The notes: generated from the letters alone by a model not told the origin. A stretch of 64,000 bases of DNA from Arthrobacter sp. AQ5-06 (GCF_003287955.1 NZ_QMKP01000008.1:1-64000), one strand, 5' to 3'; positions 34,536-44,235 are shown, counted from the stretch's first letter. A program made the numbers and translations.

Positions 34536-35533
34536 AGCAGGAACCCCGCAGGAAAGGGATCGGTGGGGTCGAGGAAATACTGTGCGGTCCCGGTCAGCCA
34601 GGCCCGTCCAGTGACGGTGGGAATCACCGCTGGACGGCCGGCGACTTCTGTCTCCTCGACCAGGCGGCCGATGAAACGCGAACCTATGTAGGACTCGTTG
34701 ACGAAGTCAGTGCCCAGGGCCAGCTCACCGCGGCCGTGCAACTGTGCCATCCGCGCGCTCGTGCCTGTGCCGCAGGGGGAGCGGTCGAACCATCCCGGGT
34801 GAATGGCCATCGCGTGGCGGGAATGCTCCGCTGTGGACCCCGGCGCCTTGAGGTACACGTGATGGCAGCCGCGGATGTCGTCGCGCTCAGGGTGGACCGG
34901 TTCGTCCGTGGCGTTGATCACGTCCATGATCGCCAGTCCGGCCTTGAGCAGGTCATCCTTGCGTCCGCGCTCGAACGGCAAATCCAGGCTGTCCAGGTCC
35001 ACGATCGCGTAGAAGTTTCCGCCGAACGCCAGGTCGTAGGACACCGGACCGAACCCGGGCACTTCGACCGTGGCGTCGAGCCGCTCAACGAACGATGGCA
35101 CGTTGCGGATGGTCACGGACTCGGCGTGCCCGTCTTTAACTGCCACCTCTGCGATCACCAGGCCGGCAGGAGTGTCGAGCCGTACGGTGGTAACGGGCTC
35201 GACAACATCGATCATGCCGGTCTCGACCAGGACGGTTGCGACCCCGATGGTGCCATGACCGCACATCGGCAGCAGACCGGAAACCTCGATAAACAGCACA
35301 CCGAAGTCCGCGTCCGGACGCGTGGATGGCTGGAGGATGGCCCCGCTCATCGAGGCGTGGCCGCGCGGCTCGGTCATCAGGAGGGTACGGATCCAATCGC
35401 TGTTCTCCATGAACCACAGGCGGCGCTCAGCCATCGTGGCACCGGGGATCGTCCCGATTCCGCCGGTGATGACGCGCGTGGGCATGCCTTCGGTGTGCGA
35501 GTCCACGGCGTGGAAAATGCGGCTGGTTCTCAT
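34532..35533 (-). CDS. 4-hydroxyproline 2-epimerase (proline racemase family)
   Basis: A 333-residue enzyme with the paired catalytic cysteines of true epimerases: Cys91 in LLPMCGHGTIG and Cys254 in FDRSPCGTGTSARMAQL. Members with Thr in the second position are dehydratases, so this one should interconvert trans-4-hydroxy-L-proline and cis-4-hydroxy-D-proline. The N-terminal VDSHTEGMPTRV is typical. It is the first gene of the catabolic set after the hairpin at 35565. Confidence 0.9.
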   Translation of the reverse strand: MRTSRIFHAVDSHTEGMPTRVITGGIGTIPGATMAERRLWFMENSDWIRTLLMTEPRGHASMSGAILQPSTRPDADFGVLFIEVSGLLPMCGHGTIGVATVLVETGMIDVVEPVTTVRLDTPAGLVIAEVAVKDGHAESVTIRNVPSFVERLDATVEVPGFGPVSYDLAFGGNFYAIVDLDSLDLPFERGRKDDLLKAGLAIMDVINATDEPVHPERDDIRGCHHVYLKAPGSTAEHSRHAMAIHPGWFDRSPCGTGTSARMAQLHGRGELALGTDFVNESYIGSRFIGRLVEETEVAGRPAVIPTVTGRAWLTGTAQYFLDPTDPFPAGFLL

Positions 35534-35564
35534 GGAATACTCCCTCTTTGTTCCATTTGTTGCT

Positions 35565-35602
35565 CCGTAACTTCCCCTTGGAGTCCCAAGGGGAAGTTAC
35601 GG
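35565..35602 (-). terminator. 17-bp perfect hairpin between deaminase and epimerase genes
   Basis: CCGTAACTTCCCCTTGG and CCAAGGGGAAGTTACGG pair without mismatch around a four-base loop. No T run follows on the minus strand. It may be a terminator for the deaminase transcript, an attenuator before the epimerase, or an RNA-stabilising element. Confidence 0.65.
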
Positions 35603-35623
35603 TGCTGACGGTGACGTGGTCGG

Positions 35624-36529
35624 TTATTTGTAGCCCTTGGCGAGGGCTGCTTCGGTGTCACGGATGACGGCGTCGCGCACGGCCGGGGTGAGCGGACCGC
35701 GCGGCGGGCGGCAGGCGCCGCCGCGGAGGCCAACGACGTCCATGGACAGCTTGATGGCCTGAACGAACTCCGTCTTGCTGTCCCAGCGGAGCAGCGAGTG
35801 CAGGTCGCGGTAGATTTCGCGGGCCCGCTCGAGGTCTGCGACATCGCCGGAGGTGGAGAGCCGGTAGAGCTCGAGGGTGGCTTCCGGAATGGCGTTCGGG
35901 TACCCCGCCACCCAGCCCACGGCACCTGCCAGGCCCATTTCGACGACGGTATCGTCGGTTCCGATCAGGAGGTCCACTTCGGGAGCGAGTTCCCTTATCT
36001 CGTAGGCGCGGCGGACATCGCCGGTGAACTCCTTGACGCCGACGATCAGGCCTTCGCCGTGCAACCGGGCGATCAGCTGCGGGGTCAGGTCCACTTTGGT
36101 GTCGATCGGGTTGTTGTACGCCACGATGGGCAGCCCGACGGCGGACGCGAGGCGGTAGTGCTCCACCACCTCGTCATCGGTGGCCCGGTAGGAGTTCGGG
36201 GGGAGCAGCATCAGGGCGCCGGCGCCGGCTTCGGCGGCCTGTTCCGCCCACTTGAGGGTTTGAAGGCCGCCGTAGGCGCCCACGCCGGCCATGACGGTAA
36301 AGCCTTCGGGGGCGGCGTCGACCGCCGTGGTGATGACCCGGGCGCGTTCCTCGTCGCTGAGGGTCTGGTATTCGCCCAGGGAACCATTCGGGGCCACGCC
36401 GTGGCAGCCTGCATTTGCCAGGAAGCGGACGTGCTCGGCGTAGGCATCGAAGTCCACACTCAAGTCGTCATTGAACGGCAGTGAGGTAGCGACGAGCACT
36501 CCATGCCACGGCTTACGGGTATCGGTCAT
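35624..36529 (-). CDS. 1-pyrroline-4-hydroxy-2-carboxylate deaminase (DapA/dihydrodipicolinate synthase family)
   Basis: A 301-residue class I aldolase-fold protein. The Schiff-base Lys is in GVKEFTGDVRR, the Tyr in IVAYNNPIDTKVDL, and the N-terminal GVAPNGSLGEYQTLSDEER replaces the usual GTTGE loop of DapA. In hydroxyproline clusters this branch converts 1-pyrroline-4-hydroxy-2-carboxylate to 2-oxoglutarate semialdehyde with release of ammonia. It lies between the importer genes and the epimerase; a candidate operator is upstream. Confidence 0.87.
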   Translation of the reverse strand: MTDTRKPWHGVLVATSLPFNDDLSVDFDAYAEHVRFLANAGCHGVAPNGSLGEYQTLSDEERARVITTAVDAAPEGFTVMAGVGAYGGLQTLKWAEQAAEAGAGALMLLPPNSYRATDDEVVEHYRLASAVGLPIVAYNNPIDTKVDLTPQLIARLHGEGLIVGVKEFTGDVRRAYEIRELAPEVDLLIGTDDTVVEMGLAGAVGWVAGYPNAIPEATLELYRLSTSGDVADLERAREIYRDLHSLLRWDSKTEFVQAIKLSMDVVGLRGGACRPPRGPLTPAVRDAVIRDTEAALAKGYK

Positions 36530-36600
36530 GATGGATGATCCTTTCGGTTGCCACGCTTGGCGCGTGTGCTGCGGCCGTGACGTACCTCACGGCCAAACTT

Positions 36601-36620
36601 ACCATGTGACATTGCACAGG
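36601..36620. promoter_or_regulatory. Candidate GntR operator upstream of the deaminase gene
   Basis: ACCATGTGACATTGCACAGG contains TGTG-N6-CACA and the word ATGTGACAT. The complementary word CATGTCAC occurs twice upstream of the importer (39747 and 39773), suggesting one regulator for both units. Confidence 0.35.
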
Positions 36621-36682
36621 TTGCTAGAAATCGGTGATGGTTTTCGTTGAGGTCAGGTTCCGATTGCGATCGGGCACCGGGG

Positions 36683-37555
36683 CTAGCTGGCCGGAACCAC
36701 GTACTGTTCGGCGGCGACCTTGCCAAGCCCCTCGGACAGGCCGGCGTCGGTTAGTAGCTTCGCGATCGTTCCGTCTTCGCGCTGGGTGACAATTCCGGCG
36801 TCGAGCGCTTCCTTAAGGCTTGTGTTGCCTTTGATGATCGGGAAGGCAGCCTCGGGGGCATTCTTGATGGCGCCGACGCGCGGATCCGGCTTCTCGTTGG
36901 AAAGGGCCACGGTCACACCCTGGACATCCTTGAACTGGAGCACCTGCACGCCATAGGCGTCGACGTCCGCGTCGAGCCGACCGGCATCGAAATCGGCCTT
37001 CAGCTCCACGCTGCTGGGGTACGTCACCAGGCGGTCGCCCAGGATCTTCTTGAGGTCCTCGACCCAGAGGTAGCCGTCGATGGTGCCCACCTTGTTCATC
37101 TTTTCAAGGTCGGTCACCGTGGTGGCGCCGGACTTGGAGACGATGCCCATGCCGTCAAGGTACGTGGAGGCGGAGAAATCAACAGCCTTGAGACGCTTCT
37201 CGGTGGCGTCGATCGTGCCGAGGGCGAGGTCGATGCTTCCGCCCGAGATGGACTGGACGGCGTCGGCATAGGTGGCCTGCTGGTACACCGGGGTCAGGCA
37301 CTCATCCTTGGCGATCTTGTTGACGATCTGGATGTCGATGCCTGTCGGGGTGCCCGAGCCATAGCTGCTGAACGGCGGGATGTCGATGACTCCGATAGTG
37401 AGCTTTCCCGGGGCGACGGTCTGGATGTCTGTGTGCTTGGGCGTGCACCCTGAATTGCTGGCATCCGAGGTCCCTCCGCAGGCAGAGAGGCTGAGGCCCA
37501 GTGTGAGTGCGCTCGCGGTAAGGAGTCCGGCTGTCTTGATGAAATTGTTGATCAT
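36683..37555 (-). CDS. ABC transporter substrate-binding lipoprotein, probable hydroxyproline/amino acid importer
   Basis: A 290-residue solute-binding protein of family 3. The N-terminus is a lipoprotein signal (LTLGLSLSACGG, lipid-modified Cys at about 26). The binding core has PPFSSYGSGTPTGIDIQIVN, ALGTIDATEKRLKAVDFSAS and the hinge VGTIDGYLWVEDL. It precedes the deaminase gene by 150 bases and follows two permease genes, all on the same strand. Hydroxyproline specificity is inferred from neighbours. Confidence 0.85.
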   Translation of the reverse strand: MINNFIKTAGLLTASALTLGLSLSACGGTSDASNSGCTPKHTDIQTVAPGKLTIGVIDIPPFSSYGSGTPTGIDIQIVNKIAKDECLTPVYQQATYADAVQSISGGSIDLALGTIDATEKRLKAVDFSASTYLDGMGIVSKSGATTVTDLEKMNKVGTIDGYLWVEDLKKILGDRLVTYPSSVELKADFDAGRLDADVDAYGVQVLQFKDVQGVTVALSNEKPDPRVGAIKNAPEAAFPIIKGNTSLKEALDAGIVTQREDGTIAKLLTDAGLSEGLGKVAAEQYVVPAS

Positions 37556-37618
37556 GATTGCTCCCGTGGTGGTTGGTTGGGGGACTGATGGAACGTTGAC
37601 GATGGTGCAGGAAGACGG

Positions 37619-38272
37619 TCAGGCGTGGCGGGCCATGCGTTTTTCGAAGAAGACGGTGATCCAGGTGGCCGGCATTGAGATGGCGGCGTAGCAAAGGCCG
37701 GCGAGGGTGAAGATCTGCAGGTAATTGAAGTCCTGGCTGCCGATGTTGTAGGCGGACTTCATCAGCTCGGGGACTGCGATGGCGTATGCCAGGGACGTTC
37801 CTTGGAACATTTGAATGGCAACACCCATGAGCCCGGGGATTGCCGAACGCATGCCTTGGGGCATGATGACCCGCCAGAAGGTGTGCCGCTGGGCGAGCCC
37901 CAGGGCGCTGGAAGCCTCGAGCTGTCCGCGGTCCACAGACTGGATGCCGGCCCGCATGATCTCGGACGAGTAAGCGGCCGAGTTCCAGATCAGTGCCAGG
38001 CACGCGGCCGTGATGCTTTCGAAGGCGATGCCGAATTTCGGCAGGCCGTAGTAGAAGAGGTAGAGGATGACCAGGGCCGGTGCCCCCCGGCCGATTTCGA
38101 CGACGGCAAGCGCCAGGGTGCGGCTGGCCAGATTCTTTGCGCTCACCATGACGCTGAGGACCAGGCCCAGCGGGTAGCCGGCGACGATTGATACCGCTGC
38201 GATCAGAAGGCTGACGCCAAGGCCGGACATCATCTGCGGCAGGTATGCCGTCCATTCGGTAAGCCAGGTCAT
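37619..38272 (-). CDS. Amino-acid ABC transporter permease
   Basis: A 217-residue membrane protein of the His/Glu/Gln importer family with about five helices. The EAA loop reads LEASSALGLAQRHTFWRVIM followed by PQGMRSAIPGL. The start at MTWLTEW is set by the ATGA overlap with the upstream permease; a much longer open frame upstream is only a shadow of that gene. Pairs with the next permease to form the channel. Confidence 0.88.
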   Translation of the reverse strand: MTWLTEWTAYLPQMMSGLGVSLLIAAVSIVAGYPLGLVLSVMVSAKNLASRTLALAVVEIGRGAPALVILYLFYYGLPKFGIAFESITAACLALIWNSAAYSSEIMRAGIQSVDRGQLEASSALGLAQRHTFWRVIMPQGMRSAIPGLMGVAIQMFQGTSLAYAIAVPELMKSAYNIGSQDFNYLQIFTLAGLCYAAISMPATWITVFFEKRMARHA

Positions 38273-38913
38273 GCGTAAACAGCCTTCCTCATGCGGGAAT
38301 CGAGTCTGCGGGACAGGTAGGCGACCGGCAGGCTGAGCACGATATAGAGAATTCCCACCAGGATGTAGGGCAGGATCCCCTCGACGGTGGGGTGCTGCCG
38401 GGCGAAGGACTGGGACTGGAAGACCATCTCGGCAACGATGATCGTCGAGGCGATCGAGGAGTCCTTGAGTAAACCGGTCAGGTAGGTGGCGATGGAGGGC
38501 GACACTATCCGGAAGGCCTGGGGGACCATCACGCCGTAGAACGTGGTTCCGCGGGTCAGGCCCAGTGCGTGGGCAGCTTCGCCCTGTCCACGCGGAACTG
38601 CTTGGAGTCCGCCACGATAGATTTCGGCGAGATAGGCCATGGAAACCACACCCAGTCCGACTATCGCTGCGGCAACGGGGTTGAACTTGAAGGTTCCGAT
38701 CTGGATGCCGAACTTGAGTAGGAACAGCCAAACGATGATCGGCACACCCCGGACCAGGTCGACGAAGAGCCGCGACGCCAGCCGGACAAGCATGTTCGAA
38801 GACGACAGGCCTACGGCCAGTGGGACGGCGCCTACAATGCCGATGGCGAATGCCGACAGGGTCAGCATGATGGTCATGGGCAAGCCTTGGAGTACTGCTG
38901 AAAGGGCGTCCAC
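38269..38913 (-). CDS. Amino-acid ABC transporter permease
   Basis: A 214-residue partner permease. EAA loop: GEAAHALGLTRGTTFYGVMV followed by PQAFRIVSPS. The first helix is LPMTIMLTLSAFAIGIVGAV. The stop overlaps the next permease and the start lies one base after the ATPase stop, so the importer genes form a compact unit. Confidence 0.88.
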   Translation of the reverse strand: MDALSAVLQGLPMTIMLTLSAFAIGIVGAVPLAVGLSSSNMLVRLASRLFVDLVRGVPIIVWLFLLKFGIQIGTFKFNPVAAAIVGLGVVSMAYLAEIYRGGLQAVPRGQGEAAHALGLTRGTTFYGVMVPQAFRIVSPSIATYLTGLLKDSSIASTIIVAEMVFQSQSFARQHPTVEGILPYILVGILYIVLSLPVAYLSRRLDSRMRKAVYA

Positions 38914-38914
38914 G

Positions 38915-39700
38915 TCAGCGCTCCAGCACAGCTCGCAGGAAGCGGCGGGTCCGGGCCTCCTGCGGGTCGCTCATGATGGCACCCGGGTCGCCCTGTTCGA
39001 TGATCTTGCAATCGGCCATGACCACGAGCGTGTCGGAAACGTCCCGGGCGAACTGCATCTCATGCGTGACCACGATCATCGTCATTCCATCGGCCGCCAG
39101 TTCGCGCATGACGGCCAGGACCTCGAGCCCCACTTCAGGGTCCAGCGCGGAGGTCGGCTCATCGAACAGCATGATGCTCGGATCAAGTGCCAGGGCGCGG
39201 GCGATGGCGATGCGTTGTTGCTGGCCGCCGGAGCACCTCCCCGGGTGTTGGTTCGCCTTCTCCTTGAGGCCAACCCTTTCCAGCAGCTCCATCGAGCGCG
39301 CGTCGGCCTCTTCCTTGGTGCGCCCCAGTACTTTCTGCTGCGGAAAGCTGATGTTTTTCATGGCGGACATGTGCGGGAACAGATTGAAGGACTGGAACAC
39401 CATACCCACAGTGCTGCGCAGGGCGGCAAGGTCCTTGTTGTTGACCACCTTGCCCGGTTCGATGGTGTGCCCGGCAACCTGGATGGTGCCGGAATCGGGA
39501 CGCTCCAAGAGGTTGATGCACCTCAGGAACGTGCTCTTGCCGGCACCCGAGGGGCCGATAAGTGCTGTTACCGTACCCGGCTCGACGTGCAGGGACACGT
39601 CGTCGAGGACAGTGTGGTCGCCGTAGCGCTTGGAAATTTTGTCTAACTTGATGCCCGTACGGGGCGCGAGCTTGCCGTCTGCAATTTCTGAAAGGGTCAT
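38915..39700 (-). CDS. Amino-acid ABC transporter ATP-binding protein
   Basis: A 261-residue ATPase. Walker A is LIGPSGAGKSTFLRCINLLE, the signature is CSGGQQQRIAIARAL and Walker B is [14 protein letters not shown], with the switch His in VTHEMQFAR. All are intact. The start MTLSEIADG is preferred; the open frame continues upstream into the intergenic region without a start signal. First gene of the hydroxyproline import unit. Confidence 0.92.
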   Translation of the reverse strand: MTLSEIADGKLAPRTGIKLDKISKRYGDHTVLDDVSLHVEPGTVTALIGPSGAGKSTFLRCINLLERPDSGTIQVAGHTIEPGKVVNNKDLAALRSTVGMVFQSFNLFPHMSAMKNISFPQQKVLGRTKEEADARSMELLERVGLKEKANQHPGRCSGGQQQRIAIARALALDPSIMLFDEPTSALDPEVGLEVLAVMRELAADGMTMIVVTHEMQFARDVSDTLVVMADCKIIEQGDPGAIMSDPQEARTRRFLRAVLER

Positions 39701-39746
39701 AGCGATCTTCCATGTGGGGACCAAAAGGCCATCGGTCGATGTGGGC

Positions 39747-39780
39747 CATGTCACGTGATATGTGAAATGGTACATGTCAC
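39747..39780. promoter_or_regulatory. Repeated CATGTCAC words upstream of the importer operon
   Basis: CATGTCAC occurs at 39747 and 39773, 26 bases apart. The first is part of TCACGTGA, and TGTGA at 39761 with TCACA at 39777 is inverted. Together they form a dense candidate operator just upstream of the ATPase gene. Confidence 0.4.
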
Positions 39781-39783
39781 AGG

Positions 39784-40091
39784 GTCTGAATGGAAGAGGG
39801 GTTTTAGAGACTCCGGCTGCACACCGCTCCGGCCCCCCGGATGACGATTCCAAGATCCATTACGATCCCAGGGGAGCCGACAGCAGTCCTTTCCGTCAGC
39901 CTGCAGGAGAAGTAATCGTACTCGGCGGCCCCCAGGGCGGCGGAGGGCGCCGCCATCTTCAAAAGCGTGGCCTTTGGAAGAGGGCAACTGGGAGGGCTGG
40001 CTCTCAAGCGAATACGAAGGCCGCCGCGAACCCTATCGGGGCCGGGGCCAAGTCCGCCGCCAACACGCCCTCGTACGCCCAGCTTCAGGCC
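39784..40091. other. Non-coding or decayed stretch beside the IS21 remnant
   Basis: Several overlapping frames are open but none resembles a known protein, and none has a start signal. It lies between the importer promoter and the truncated istA. It may be decayed mobile DNA; I see nothing definite. Confidence 0.4.
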
Positions 40092-40430
40092 TCAAATCGG
40101 CGCTAAGCGACGATACACCGTGTTGTGTGGTCCGCCGCAGATCTTCGCGGCATCCCGGTACGACCGGGGCAAACTATAAGCAGCCAAAATTTCCATGAAC
40201 TCTCCTGGAGACACAAGCCCCTTCCTTCCCACGACGGGTGAACTGCAGACGATTGGCATCGCCATTTCACCGCGGAAGGAAGGGGCCCTCCTCGTAACGA
40301 CACGAGGGATGGACAAGGGAATCCCAGCACGCCAAGCCACACACTGGTGGCTTAGTGCTGTTCAAAACACCTGCAGCCACTGGTCAAAACCGCTGCCGCG
40401 AACGGTCAATCAAATTTGCCGACTCTGGTC
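40092..40430 (-). mobile_element. IS21-family left-end remnant with truncated istA
   Basis: The minus-strand frame from the ATG at 40196 reads MEILAAYSLPRSYRDAAKIC then GGPHNTVYRR, the N-terminal helix-turn-helix of IS21 IstA transposases, with AGGAG upstream. It stops after 34 residues at 40092, whereas the family has about 400-500. The leader holds GGTCAAAACCGCTGCCGC-like words (about 40380-40405), similar to the repeats at IS21 ends. It also has a long inverted repeat (CCCCTTCCTTCC at 40218, GGAAGGAAGGGG at 40274). No istB is present. The element is dead; its left end abuts the truncated trkH. Confidence 0.6.
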
Positions 40431-40630
40431 AGTTAAGAGTTGCCGCTTACAGTCATATCTGTTCATCACCGTGGATACGGGTTTCGACTGACCGGACGGG
40501 ACTTGGTGGTTAGTCGCCTGGATGCATCCGGCGCGACAGTGGAGTGCGACGCGATTCGGCGTTGTCTTTGGTCGTCTCGTGGAACCTTCCGTCAACCGCA
40601 TGAAGGCGGCTGTCGACGTCGTAGGTGAAC

Positions 40631-41014
40631 TCAGGTGTGACGCTTCGGCGGGGTGGCGAGCGTCATGATCCCGAACCCGCCTACCTGGATCAGTCTCATG
40701 ATGATGGCGTGCCCGAAGGGCGTCCAGTGGGTGGCCGTGTCCACTGTGATCAGCCCGGTGACGCACACGGCGGACACGGAGGTGAAGAGCGCTGCCATGA
40801 GGGGGTCCGCGCCGGGTTCACTTCCGGTCTGCGCCAGGGGCAGGATCAGCAGGGCCGCCCCCACGATGATCACGGCCAGGAAGGCCAGCGCGACGGACCG
40901 GACAGGGCGCGCGAGGGCCGTGCGGATGGCGCTTTCGTTCCGCTGCTTGGGCACCCTGCCGTTGCGGGGGACCCGGCCGTTCCGCGTCTTGGTGGCACCG
41001 CGGACCTGAACCAT
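40631..41014 (-). pseudogene. TrkH-type potassium transporter, only the N-terminal 127 residues
   Basis: Starting at MVQVRGATKTRN, the frame has the first TrkH helices (VALAFLAVIIVGAALLILPL), the first selectivity-filter loop (FTSVSAVCVTGLITVDTAT) and MRLIQVGGFGIMTLAT. It then ends in PPKRHT and a stop, where TrkH proteins continue for about 300 residues. Loss of the rest coincides with the IS21 remnant. The start lies five bases after the APC permease stop, so the two were one operon. Confidence 0.8.
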
Positions 41015-41018
41015 GGCC

Positions 41019-43001
41019 TTAGCCCACGTGGATGCCTGGCCGGCGGTCCGGTTCGGGCTCGTTTTCCCTGATGATCTCGCGGACCACGGGGGCAGTATCG
41101 CCGCGGCCCAGCAGCAGGTAACGCATGAGGTGGGCCAGCGGATTGCCTTCGGCCCATTCGAAGTAGGCGTGGGGCCGGACGCCGGTGGCGTCGCGGAGGG
41201 CCAGCAGGATGGCGGCGATGGCGTTGGGGGCAGCCGGGCTTTCCGCGCGGAGGACGCGGTGTCCATCCACTTCGATGCCGTGCACCTCGAGGACGTCGCT
41301 GAAGCCCGAGGGGTCGGTGACGTCGATTTCGAGGAAGATGACGTCGGCGGTTCCGGGCACAGGATTGTTCTCCCGTTGCACGGCTTCTTTCTCGCGGTAC
41401 TCCTCGGCGTCGCGGGCCTGCGGGCGGTTGGCGATCAGGTTTATCCGCCCGTCAAAGTCGATCGTGTCGGTGATGAAGCGGCGGGCGGCGTCGTCGAATT
41501 CGATCCGGTGCACTCGCAGTTCGGTGGTGCGGCTCACCCGGGAGACCAGGGAGACGGCGATGATGCCCAGGATGAAGAAACCGGAGATGGCCAGACCGTC
41601 CGGCTTTTCGATCACGTTGGCGCCCAGGGCGTAGAGCAGGATCAGGGTCAGGATGGAAAATCCGACGGCGGCGCGCCGCCTTTTGCTGCGCGCTGCGGAG
41701 ATGCTGACCGCCACGGCGCCGGAGACCATCATGGCCAGGATGCCGGTGGCGTAGGCGCCGGCCTGGGCGTTGACGTCTGCCTTGAAGCCGATGGTGATCA
41801 GGACGCTGATGGCCGTGTATACGAGTACCACCGGCCGCACGGCGCGGGACCAGTCGGGGGCCATCCCGTAGGACGGCAGGTAGCGGGGCACGATATTGAT
41901 GAGGCCTGCCATTGCGGAGGCCCCGGCGAACCACAGGATCAGGATGCTGCTGACGTCGTAGACCGAGCCGAAGCCGTTGCCCAGCAGTTCGTGGGCCAGG
42001 TAGGCCAGGGCGCGGCCGTTGGCCTGGCCGCCTTCCTGGAAGGCTTCGGCGGGGATCAGTACCGTGGTCACGAAGCTGCTGCCCAGCAGGTAGACGCTCA
42101 TGATCAGGGCTGCTGCGGTGAGGAGCTTGCGGGTGTTGCGGACGCGGGCGGCGAGACGTTCCTCGGCGGAGGCGCCGTTGGCCGCGACCAGAGGCATCAT
42201 GCTGACTCCGGTCTCGAAGCCGGACAGGCCCAGGACCAGCAGCGGGAAGGCCAGCAGGGCCGGTCCGGCGATGTCGCCGAACCCGGTCCCGGACGAGGTG
42301 AGCGCCGCGGTCCAGTCGGTCAGGGCACCCGGCCGCGTGACGGCGTCGTAAATTCCGGCGCCGATGATCACGGCGTTCAGCAGCAGGAAGATGCCCACCA
42401 GCGGGATGGCGACGGCCACGGCTTCGGAGAAGCCGAGGAGGAACACCCCGCCCAGGATCAGGAGGAGCACCACGGTGATGGCGACTGCCTGGCCTTCCAG
42501 GAACGGTGGCAGGTAGGGGTTCTCCAGCATGTGCACCGTGGCGTCGGCGGCGGAGAGGGTGATGGTGATGATCCAGGACGTGGCCACGAACCCGAGGAGG
42601 ATGAGCACAAAGAACTTCCCCCGCCAGAACGGCAGGAGCTTTTCCAACATCGCCACCGATCCCTGGCCGTGCGGGCTCTCCTGGGCAACCCGGCGGTACA
42701 TCGGCAGCATGCCCAGCAGCGTCAGGGCCACGATCAGCAAGGTGGCCAGGGGGGACAGTGCCCCGGCCGCGAGGGCGGCGATGCCGGGCAGGTAGGACAA
42801 GGTGGAGAAGTAGTCCACTCCGGTGAGGCACATGACTTTCCACCAGCTCTGGGCGGGTGCGTGGTCCTCGGCGGTTTCCGGGCCTACCGGCTGGTGGACC
42901 TTGTTTTCCAGCAGCCACCTGGTCAGCCTGTTTCCGGGAGCGCCGTCGCGCTCCGGGTTGGGAACGCTGGCGGGGATGGAGAAGCGGGTGGGTGCAGTCA
43001 A
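41019..43001 (-). CDS. APC-superfamily permease with large cytoplasmic C-terminal domain
   Basis: A 660-residue membrane protein with about 12 helices in the first 470 residues ([55 protein letters not shown]). About 190 soluble residues follow ([40 protein letters not shown]). It looks like the APC group that includes K+ importers, but the substrate cannot be assigned. Its operon partner was trkH, which favours potassium. The start is a TTG; no closer ATG fits. Confidence 0.75.
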   Translation of the reverse strand: MTAPTRFSIPASVPNPERDGAPGNRLTRWLLENKVHQPVGPETAEDHAPAQSWWKVMCLTGVDYFSTLSYLPGIAALAAGALSPLATLLIVALTLLGMLPMYRRVAQESPHGQGSVAMLEKLLPFWRGKFFVLILLGFVATSWIITITLSAADATVHMLENPYLPPFLEGQAVAITVVLLLILGGVFLLGFSEAVAVAIPLVGIFLLLNAVIIGAGIYDAVTRPGALTDWTAALTSSGTGFGDIAGPALLAFPLLVLGLSGFETGVSMMPLVAANGASAEERLAARVRNTRKLLTAAALIMSVYLLGSSFVTTVLIPAEAFQEGGQANGRALAYLAHELLGNGFGSVYDVSSILILWFAGASAMAGLINIVPRYLPSYGMAPDWSRAVRPVVLVYTAISVLITIGFKADVNAQAGAYATGILAMMVSGAVAVSISAARSKRRRAAVGFSILTLILLYALGANVIEKPDGLAISGFFILGIIAVSLVSRVSRTTELRVHRIEFDDAARRFITDTIDFDGRINLIANRPQARDAEEYREKEAVQRENNPVPGTADVIFLEIDVTDPSGFSDVLEVHGIEVDGHRVLRAESPAAPNAIAAILLALRDATGVRPHAYFEWAEGNPLAHLMRYLLLGRGDTAPVVREIIRENEPEPDRRPGIHVG

Positions 43002-43109
43002 CGGGGTTACTTTCTGTGCCGCCTACAAGCCCTGGCGTGCGGGATCGGTTGGGATAACCAAAGGAGCCTAGCACCGCGCCAGATCCCGGAGTCCCGGGAT
43101 TCCGGGATC

Positions 43110-43500
43110 TTAATGGATCCTTAACGCCTGACGGAGCCTGAGAACGAGAACTTTAGTCAACGCACTTTGACCTTGAGCCGGGAGACCGGATTCGCGTAGT
43201 GGCTCGGCGAGAGTCCCGTTCGCGATGATGCGCTCCCGGTGAAGGATGGCGATCCGATCGGCGAGTCGCTCAGCCTCCTCGAGATACTGCGTGGTGAGCA
43301 GAACGGTGGTTCCCTGCGTGGCGAGCTGCTTGACTACCTGCCAAACGTCGATGCGTGCTTCGGGTCGAGCCCTGTGGTTGGCTCGTCGAGGAAGATGACC
43401 TTCGGCTGCCCGATCAGGCTCATGGCCCAACTGTCAACGTCACCTCTCCGGCAGGGCTGTCGTACCTTGGCCGCGTTGATGCCAAGACGCCGGACTCCGG
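43110..43500 (-). pseudogene. Drug-type (DrrA-like) ABC transporter ATPase remnant
   Basis: Two frames together give the C-terminal half of an ABC ATPase. One has SLIGQPKVIFLDEPTTGLDP (Walker B and D-loop); the other has DVWQVVKQLATQGTTVLLTT and QYLEEAERLADRIAILHRER with the family's RIIANGTLAE. The N-terminal Walker A part is absent and a frameshift separates the pieces near 43350. No permease gene is adjacent. Confidence 0.75.
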
Positions 43501-44235
43501 AATTGTCTGGGTAGTCAGCCTGGCTGGATCCGGACGCCAGATGCATGGCAACCGCGACTGCGTCAGCCTGCGTCCTTGACCGCGACGAAGGCGAAACCGG
43601 CCGCGCCGTCGTAGGCATTGGCTTCACTAGCTATTCCTGATGGAAGTACCAGCATGATCGGGACACGCACCCGCAGGATTCAAATGATCTGTGGTGACGA
43701 GCTCTCTTTGCTTCGCCGGCAGATGTACGCCATTGCCTGGCAGGACATCCACGAAGGCGACGTAGAGCGTGCTGCCACTGCCATGGCCCGAAAGCCTTCC
43801 TGTGTTAATCACGGCGTGAGCGTGGACGTGGTGTGCTTCGCCCTGCGCCCCACCCCTGACGTCGTGACGGTGGCGATGCAGGTGCAGACCGACTGCCGTC
43901 CGGAGGCGGGCTTGAAAATCCCGGTGGCAGGGTCTTCCGCTACGCGCTGACCGGGAAAGCGCCGGCATTTGGGGAAACGGCTCTCGCCGAGGTGCCGGCC
44001 ACCCGATGAGAACGATGGAGCGCCTGGTTTGGGCTGCGTTCCGGACACGTCAGCTTGAGTGCTGCCGCTCACTGCACCAGCACCACCGGTAACAGCACAG
44101 TGGCCAGAGTACGGCGGCGAGGATCCTCGGACGTCGTACTCTGCTGACAGGCGCCGATGCAGCCCGGCCGCAACCTCCGGATCAGTAGCATCGGGCCAGG
44201 ACGAAGACGTCCACATAGGCAGCGAGGGGTATTGA
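43501..44235. other. 735-base stretch without a recognisable gene
   Basis: Open frames exist on both strands (for example a plus-strand frame to 43950 containing MICGDELSLLRRQMYAIAWQ). None has a convincing start signal or known family. It probably represents further decayed DNA between the ABC remnant and adk. Confidence 0.4.

Noticed and set aside
38272..38731. Upstream extension of the second hydroxyproline permease
   Set aside because: The extra residues are Arg/Pro-rich shadow of the first permease; the ATGA overlap gives the real start.
43029..43100. Leader of the APC permease considered as a c-di-AMP (ydaO-type) riboswitch
   Set aside because: The conserved ydaO-type cores were not found; only short inverted CCCGGGAT-like words are present.
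41013..43124. 703-residue plus-strand open frame
   Set aside because: Antisense to the APC permease, Gly/Asp/Gln-rich shadow without any family resemblance.
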